Position numbers and translations under genes: made by a program. From positions 36,000,795 to 36,064,794 of the forward strand of contig OY759274.1 of the NCBI GenBank assembly GCA_963662155.1: DNA of 64,000 nucleotides. The letters run 5' to 3'. This DNA comes from Lamellibrachia columna. Its lineage: Eukaryota > Annelida > Polychaeta > Sabellida > Siboglinidae. The notes beneath the pieces are model-generated. The model was not told the origin of the DNA. It did not search any database and saw only the letters and a list, made by a program, of their open reading frames with translations. Every line of letters begins with the position of its first letter. Position 1 is the stretch's first letter. Shown here piece by piece: positions 58,153 to 64,000 of the stretch.

Positions 58153-58362
58153 GACCTCTGTTGTATGTTATGGAAAAACATAATATGACCTGTTTAATGC
58201 TTTATCTGTAAAACTGTCTGGGAATGCAATAATTACATCCTATAACAAACACCTGTTTGACCTATGTTGTATATTATGGAAAAACATAATATGACCTGTT
58301 TAATGCTTTATCTGTAAAACTGTCTGGCAATGCAATAATTACATCCTATAACAAACACCTTC
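58153..58362. repeat. 106-bp tandem duplication
   Basis: GACCTCTGTTGTATGTTATGG (58153) recurs as GACCTATGTTGTATATTATG (58259), and the following 80 bases are nearly identical. Confidence 0.9.
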
Positions 58363-58519
58363 ACACCATGTCTGCAACAGTCATTACCACGACAATCAGA
58401 CGACCATTACTGTTTTGTTATCACAAGAACTCTATACTTGAACACCGTCCCCCGTCTTCACTGTCTCTGCAGTAGTCATCCCTACCTTGTTAATGTGGAC
58501 ATGTAACTAGCAATGTCAC

Positions 58520-58524
<5 letters not shown>

Positions 58525-58583
<59 letters not shown>
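58525..58583. repeat. (TA)n microsatellite
   Basis: About 59 bp of pure TA, just downstream of the stop of the minus-strand gene at 58644. Confidence 0.97.
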
Positions 58584-58586
<3 letters not shown>

Positions 58587-58643
58587 CCCTTCAATGCTGA
58601 AGGCTCATCACCAGCAAGCAAGATTGTCAGCACACAACACCGA

Positions 58644-59000
58644 TCAGGCCATCTTGAATTCCAGCAGTTGGTTACTGAGACACTGTGGGCAGAACTCGCA
58701 GTCCATCAGGTGGATGATTCCTGGGTGTTGTGGACAACGCATGCGCACGCGGCCTTGGAACGAGTGGCTACACGTCTGACACACGAGCTGTCCAGCCGGC
58801 CGATTGCAGAAGTTGCACTCGCACGGCTCCTGTGGTGGAGATACCGACCCTGTTGACCCTGGCGACGATGGCAACACCCTCGGGGTCTTGGGTGACAGTG
58901 TCAACCCCTTTGTGGGGGTTGATGTCGGCAATACCTGTGTTGTATTCCTGCCTCTGATCGGTGATAAGTACTTGAGTTTCTGATGGGGTGCAGAGGGAGT
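58644..59000 (-). CDS. Cys-rich protein, exon 2
   Basis: Acceptor TGTGCTTCCAG (59011-59001), TGA at 58646-58644. It begins TPSAPHQKLKYLSP and ends NQLLEFKMA. All the Cys/His residues of the protein's putative zinc module are here. Confidence 0.75.
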   Translation of the reverse strand, partial: TPSAPHQKLKYLSPIRGRNTTQVLPTSTPTKGLTLSPKTPRVLPSSPGSTGSVSPPQEPCECNFCNRPAGQLVCQTCSHSFQGRVRMRCPQHPGIIHLMDCEFCPQCLSNQLLEFKMA

Positions 59001-61429
59001 CTGGAAGCACAGCAAATACCAGAATAAGACAATAACAACAACAGCGTAATTGGTTGTAATATTACATGGATGATGCGGTAGTTGTCAGGGCAGATTTTAA
59101 ACCTTTCCAGGTTAAATTTGACTACTGGAAGACTTTTCTCAGCCTAGTCCTGCCAGGGTCCAGAGGAAGAGCATGGCTAATACATATGAAGGTTGCAGGA
59201 GGTTATGGAGATGTCCACAAGGCTGACTGCCTAACGCCCAAGAGGTCCCATACCTAAGGTTTCTGTCAGGACCTTACCCTTAGTCATTTGCTAAAAAACC
59301 TCAAACCACAACTGCCACAAGACCGGTTGCAAGCTGCCCATTATAATATCTGATCCATTTATAACAGAAAAATCTGATTTGATGCTGAAACACTTCATAT
59401 GACAGCAATGTTAATACAATCTATAATATGTTATAGTTCTAAATCTAGCAGCAGGATATTTACAGACTGGATAAGAGTCAGTTACTGCTCACCACGTTCA
59501 GGCAACAAGGCAGATGATGTCATGGCTGCACTGCATGGACAATGAAAGCAGTGTGAAAACCTTGTTTAGTTGAAAGGGTTTGCCACCAGTAGTGAATATC
59601 ACAGATTCCATAATGTATATTTCAATTAGCAATTTATTATGCACTATGTTGCATTATGGATGAGTAGATGGAGTCAATATTTACAAATTATATTACTTCA
59701 TTGTAAAAAGAATGTTTTAACTTGACTGCTATTTAAAGATTTGTGAACTTGTGCAAATGCATTTCAATTTTACAAGATTGTTTAAATGATATACAAAGTA
59801 TAAAATGCATCTTTTCATGTTTCAATCAAATATCTTTGTATGAAACATATATTTGAAATTACACACTTTTAAAATAGTGCAGAATAACTCAAAAGTAATG
59901 TTCAAATGAAAGAAACCTCACATGAAGTTTTAACTTCAATAAAATTACAATCAATTATCACCTTTAAATTTTAATTATTACATACCGTAAATAAGTTCTA
60001 TCACAAACACTGATAAGGCCTAGTAAAAAAAGAAACTAGTTTCCGTCCTGCTCCCTTTTTCGCCACCGCCTCCTTTTTTATTATGTACTATTGAAAAAAA
60101 AGATTATTTAAAACATTTTTCACTCTCTATGCAACGTGTATTCTACAGAGTCTAAAATAAGAACGATGACCCCTTGCTTTATGCAGACTTGTTTACATAA
60201 TACTAGCTTCAATCAATATAAATACCATTCAGCTGTATGCCTGTGATACAAACTAATGAACCATGGCCAAACGTATACATGACATTCATCAATACATTTA
60301 ACATTGTGTTTGTTTTTAGTCAATTTAAGTAGTTTTCAGGTGTAGCACATATGTGCCATATTACATTGGCATAAATGTTTCTATTCACCTGCCATTCTGC
60401 TGAAAGTATTGTATTTGCTAATTTAGGCTTTATGGTACTATACATAACTGGCATGTTCGATTTTGCATAAAAAAATTACACTCGTCTTTAAATAATAAAG
60501 GCCAGCCTCTTCTTTTCCTTCCTGTCAAACATTTTGAGTCCTGCGGTGTGTGTGTCCACTGGTAGTTCCTGTTTGAGCCTGGGCTGGGGTTCAATTTAAA
60601 AGATGTTGCACCACTATCAGGGCAAAGTCCAGAAATGAAACTGTTTTCTTTTTTTACAAGATCTAACTCAGCTATTTAATCAATACGTTTCGTTATTTGC
60701 TTGGACATTTGATTTAATTCAGTTACAAATGCAATAACGTAATCATTCGGTTGGCCATTATATTTATGCAGGCCCAAATGGCATTAATTGATTGCCAATA
60801 TTTGGCAATGATAATAATAATTATTGTGATAGAAAAAATGAGGGAAGATTCTAAGAATAACTCGATAAGTCTAAGAATGGCTGGCTATAATTATAAAGCC
60901 GTAATAATGTTTGTCAAGTTTGTAAAGGATTACCGCATTTAGTTTAGATGTTGTTACATTTTGTTGGCTAGTTTTAAAGCATGACATTCTGGCATGTAGT
61001 AGGGCGAAACTTGCAAAGCGGCATGTCACAAGTCCAAGCCCACGACACTGGAGTCAATCTCAATGCAATGGCGTCCATCCCACTTTTACTCTCCCACGTC
61101 AGTTTTGATGCCGTCAAAATTACGACTTGTCACAAGAAAGATGTAATGTACGTAATAAAACTCGTGCAACTGACCTAAGAACAACACATATCAGCAACTG
61201 AAATTGGTTGTTAACGTTGACTCACGCTGATATATGACGAATTGTTCGACGAACAACCTCCCGGCGACGTCCAATTCTCGGAAGGCTGAAGCAGCCTGAC
61301 TCCACGCCCGCACGACTTCACCTCGGTCCCCAGATCAGATGCACGATCACCCACTCCTTTGCTATCGGAAAACTTTGGACCAACCTTTCTAATCCCTCGT
61401 CCGTATCCCTGAAAACCCGATGTCTGCAT
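58644..61429 (-). CDS. Two-exon gene for a 186-residue Cys-rich (zinc-ribbon-like) protein
   Basis: Exon 1 (61429-61226, 68 codons) starts MQTSGFQGYGRGIRKVGPKF and ends NNSSYIS at donor GTGAGT. Exon 2 (59000-58644, 118 codons plus TGA) follows acceptor CTTCCAG, and both borders are phase 0. The first 130 residues are Ser/Pro/Thr-rich and probably disordered. The last 55 hold a dense Cys/His set: CECNFCNRPAGQLVCQTCSH, then MRCPQHPGIIHLMDCEFCPQ and CL. The CxC-x2-C, CxxC, CxxH and CEFCPQC spacing suggests two small zinc sites. Such conservation-like density argues for a real gene. I do not recognise the family. Start choice: an upstream frame is open to 61573, but a TTTCTTTAG acceptor just before the ATG suggests a spliced leader exon. 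Intron 2.2 kb. Confidence 0.75.
59001..61225. other. Intron of the Cys-rich gene
   Basis: AT-rich with no nested gene. The frame at 59066-59257 and those near 60.8-61.1 kb have no domain features. Confidence 0.4.
61226..61429 (-). CDS. Cys-rich protein, exon 1
   Basis: ATG at 61429 and donor ATCAGC/GTGAGT at 61225-61220. Gly/Ser/Arg-rich with no domain. Confidence 0.65.
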
Positions 61430-61573
61430 GTTACCTCTAAAGAAATAACAAACTGAGTGAAAGTCGACAGAACTCCAGAGGTTGAAATCCAAATATTGTT
61501 CAACTATATGACGTAACGGACGAACACGCGCCTTCCAGATTAAATAGCTTTCGGCAGCAAAATGACGGACCAA

Positions 61574-62150
61574 TCGTAAATCACCGTCACGGTCGACCGC
61601 ATTAATTCACTGGGGTTCTAACCTGTTTATATCTGCCAATTTTAGTAGGTCTTGGTGGAAATATAGACCCGCATAAATCATTCCATTTAAACGTTTGTTG
61701 TTCCAAGGCGTTTACAGAAAGTTCATGACATGTAAAATGTCATAGCTATAGCATAGGTACATTTGTTGCAAAATGTTTAGCGATTTCTGAGACAAAAAGT
61801 TATATTATATTAATTACACCTTAAGCTTATGATTGGCGTATTCGGGTGTTTCTGTGAATTGTCGTCGAAAGTTTATTATAGTTGAAGCTATATATGTTGA
61901 GACGTTAAAACAAAGTTATTTAAAATTCAATTCGATATGGCGGAAAAGTTAATTAATGGTAGCTAGTGGTGTATTTTAGGGGTTCGGAGGGGTATTGGGC
62001 CACGATGCAATTTGACTTATTTTTTATTTTGTTTGTATTTAAATATGCTGCACCACTACATGATAGCATGATAAATGAATGGGTGACTCAATTTGCCCCC
62101 ATTTGACATCCTTCTTTGCGAAATCCTAGATATACCACTGATAAGTGGTA
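61574..62150. other. Upstream region of the Cys-rich gene
   Basis: No gene and no clear promoter motif. Confidence 0.3.
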
Positions 62151-62151
62151 A

Positions 62152-62308
62152 CGAAATATGGTATAATTAGGCCTACATGTTTTAATAACAACGTTGTGTC
62201 TATTTTAGACATTTGCCCCCATTTGACATCCGAAATATGGTATAATTAGGCCTCCGTGTTTTTAATAACAACGTTGTGTCTATTTAAGACATGTATTAAC
62301 CACCAGTG
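62152..62308. repeat. 79-bp tandem duplication
   Basis: GAAATATGGTATAATTAGGC starts both copies (about 62152 and 62231), separated by TTTGCCCCCATTTGACATCC, which also occurs at about 62090. Confidence 0.88.
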
Positions 62309-62582
62309 ACAGTTGCAATATAGGTGCCGAAAATGGCCCAGACATTGATTTTCACATTGTCTTAATTTAAAGGATGTTTTACAACAGACGTACGTGGAAC
62401 ACATTATACAGAAGAAAAATAGCAAAGCAGTAGTGCCAGTGGGCAACACAAGCTTATCCGTGTGTTCCGATTGCCATAAAGGCTATTGTTCATTGGGAAT
62501 GTGTTTACCAGATACATGCCCATTTCGCCTACCTTTACTGATGTCGTGCTCTGGTTTATTGGCTACTTCTGAGAAGGCATGG

Positions 62583-63412
62583 GGTAATAGTAATATGTAA
62601 TAGTAACTGTAATAGGTAATAGACGTTTTTCTGTAATGGTAATAGTAATTGATGAGTAATAGTAATATATCCTAAAGTAATATATAATAGTATATTATTT
62701 CCTATTACATATATTGCCACGAACTTACAAAAAGATCAGGTTTGTTTGCATGTTATTCCAACTGCGAGTAATTGTGAACAATGCATAGACTATGGCTGAG
62801 CAGTTATTCGAACAACATGAAAAGACCAGTATAGGCTGATCATTTGATGCATTCAGAAATGCCTGCTCAATGAAACAATGCAGGAGTAGCATGCCAATTA
62901 CTAATTGTTAAGATGCCCCACTGGGGTGGCTATATGGCTTCACACATTCCTGGCACACACACACAAAGGGCATGGTTTCAGATATGTGCAGGCAGGCGAC
63001 AAATGTTATCTTAGAGCAGGAGCTGCAATCTGTATTGAATTCAAAGTAAGCATTGATTTGAGCCAAACTTCTGAGGTTTTTGTCAAATTGCCAATTGCCA
63101 CATGGTAACATTGCCACAGACCTTTTGTTCAAATTTGGACAAATGTTCTCACCTCAGATCTTCAAATGGTGTACAAATGTATGTTTAGCTAGTACTGCAA
63201 AGACTGAGTTCATAGGCAAATCTAGGGTTCACAGACCCATCAAAAAAGATAGTTAATTGACATTCAGCGATAGTAATAGTTAACGACCCAGTAATAGTAA
63301 TAGATATCCTGGTAATAGTAATATATATCTTGGTAATAGTAATATATATCCTGGTAATAGTAATAGATTAGGATTAATGTAATAGTAATAGAAAAAGTAG
63401 TAGTAATAGAAC
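62583..63412. repeat. TAATAGTAATAG-rich clusters
   Basis: Two clusters (62583-62700 and 63264-63412) of TAATAGTAATA words bracket about 560 bp of ordinary sequence. They are the reverse complement of the clusters at 39.2-40.6 kb, so this may be a dispersed element with such ends. Confidence 0.6.
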
Positions 63413-64000
63413 CCATGACTGCTTCTGAGGCAGATTCCCAGTTCGCCTACTGCCCAGTCACTATAAGACCTATACTCCTATTACTACTTTGCCTACTCTT
63501 AGATCGCATGATCTGCATGGGTGGGCTTGGTGTCATCCCAGTAGCCCCCGTGTCTCTAGCCCCCGTCCCAGTAGCCCCCCGAGGTGTGAGAATTGAGGGC
63601 CAGTAGCCCCCCAGTCAGTATGCTGTTGATTTAACACACCCCTTCTTTCTAGATATTTCTAATTGTAGGTAGAGTTAATCATTTGAAGGGTCGACCATTT
63701 GAAGCTCCATGTAACTTTCACACATCAATTGTGTGGTATGAAAAGCTCACTATCCTAAGAGTTAAAGTATATCCTCTACATAAAACTTGTTTCAGGTGAA
63801 CAAAATCCAACTTAACTCACACATAAAAGCTAATTGCCCTGACCCAGGTATAAGCTATTGAAAGTCAATTGCCCTGACTTTTAACTTAATAAACTCTTGA
63901 TTGTGGATTTGTGGTGTTCTGTGCCTGCCAGTTCACACATTTCTAGCCAATAAGGAAAGGATATGTTGAGCTGCTCTGCTCTAGCTGGCCTGAGTTTCAT
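63413..64000. other. No gene recognised
   Basis: It contains a short CCCAGTAGCCCCC repeat near 63538-63612. Nothing else is supported. Confidence 0.35.

Overview
This is a stretch of animal nuclear DNA, and three things show it. It carries spliced genes with GT-AG introns, two of them clear orthologs of conserved animal proteins. It has a very dense and varied transposon load (BEL/Pao, CR1/L2-like LINEs, a tRNA-derived SINE, Mutator-like, hAT-like, pogo-like and piggyBac-like elements, foldbacks). It is also full of minisatellites. The mix fits a marine invertebrate such as a mollusc, annelid or another lophotrochozoan, or possibly an early deuterostome. The species cannot be fixed from the sequence alone.

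The backbone is two housekeeping chromatin/RNA genes in head-to-head arrangement. On the minus strand, the 5' part of CWF19L2 (a spliceosome/lariat-debranching cofactor family) starts at 29903. Four in-phase exons (29814-29903, 14091-14201, 8483-8602, 6751-6864) encode the first 145 residues; I could not find the remaining exons, which probably lie left of the window. On the plus strand, a complete MSL3 gene (chromo-barrel and MRG domain subunit of the MSL histone H4K16 acetyltransferase complex) starts at 30145. It runs through twelve exons to a stop at 54629, giving 608 residues with all splice phases consistent. Only 241 bp separate the two start codons, so a shared bidirectional promoter is likely.

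Two further genes are visible. An intronless class A GPCR lies at 1432-2382 on the plus strand. A two-exon minus-strand gene at 58644-61429 encodes a 186-residue protein with a cysteine-rich C-terminus that I do not recognise.

The introns and flanks are transposon graveyards. CWF19L2 intron 1 holds the SINE (15.3 kb), a 1.05 kb Mutator-like element with 9-bp target duplications and a FLYWCH remnant (18-19 kb), a 390-bp foldback (19.2-19.6 kb) and a roughly 9.3 kb unit with long inverted ends (19.7-29.0 kb) around a decayed, intron-containing multi-copy gene. CWF19L2 intron 2 holds a decayed gene with FEN/PIN-nuclease-like motifs (10.3-12.0 kb). MSL3 intron 4 holds a young but internally deleted BEL/Pao retrotransposon and a nest of piggyBac-like, pogo-like and CR1-like elements. 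Other MSL3 introns carry two TIR elements with clear target duplications (45.6-46.8 and 53.0-54.4 kb) and a LINE whose reverse transcriptase has been blown up by a 39-bp array.

The most striking theme is that several minisatellites are amplified pieces of transposon-like coding sequence: 43 bp x ~42, 39 bp x ~22 in frame, 15 bp x ~6, and an 11-bp array inside a pseudogene. Other arrays (47 bp x 24 with higher-order structure, 25 bp with a 173-bp higher-order repeat, a 10-11-bp array over 1.1 kb, and a 9-bp array) have no visible coding origin.
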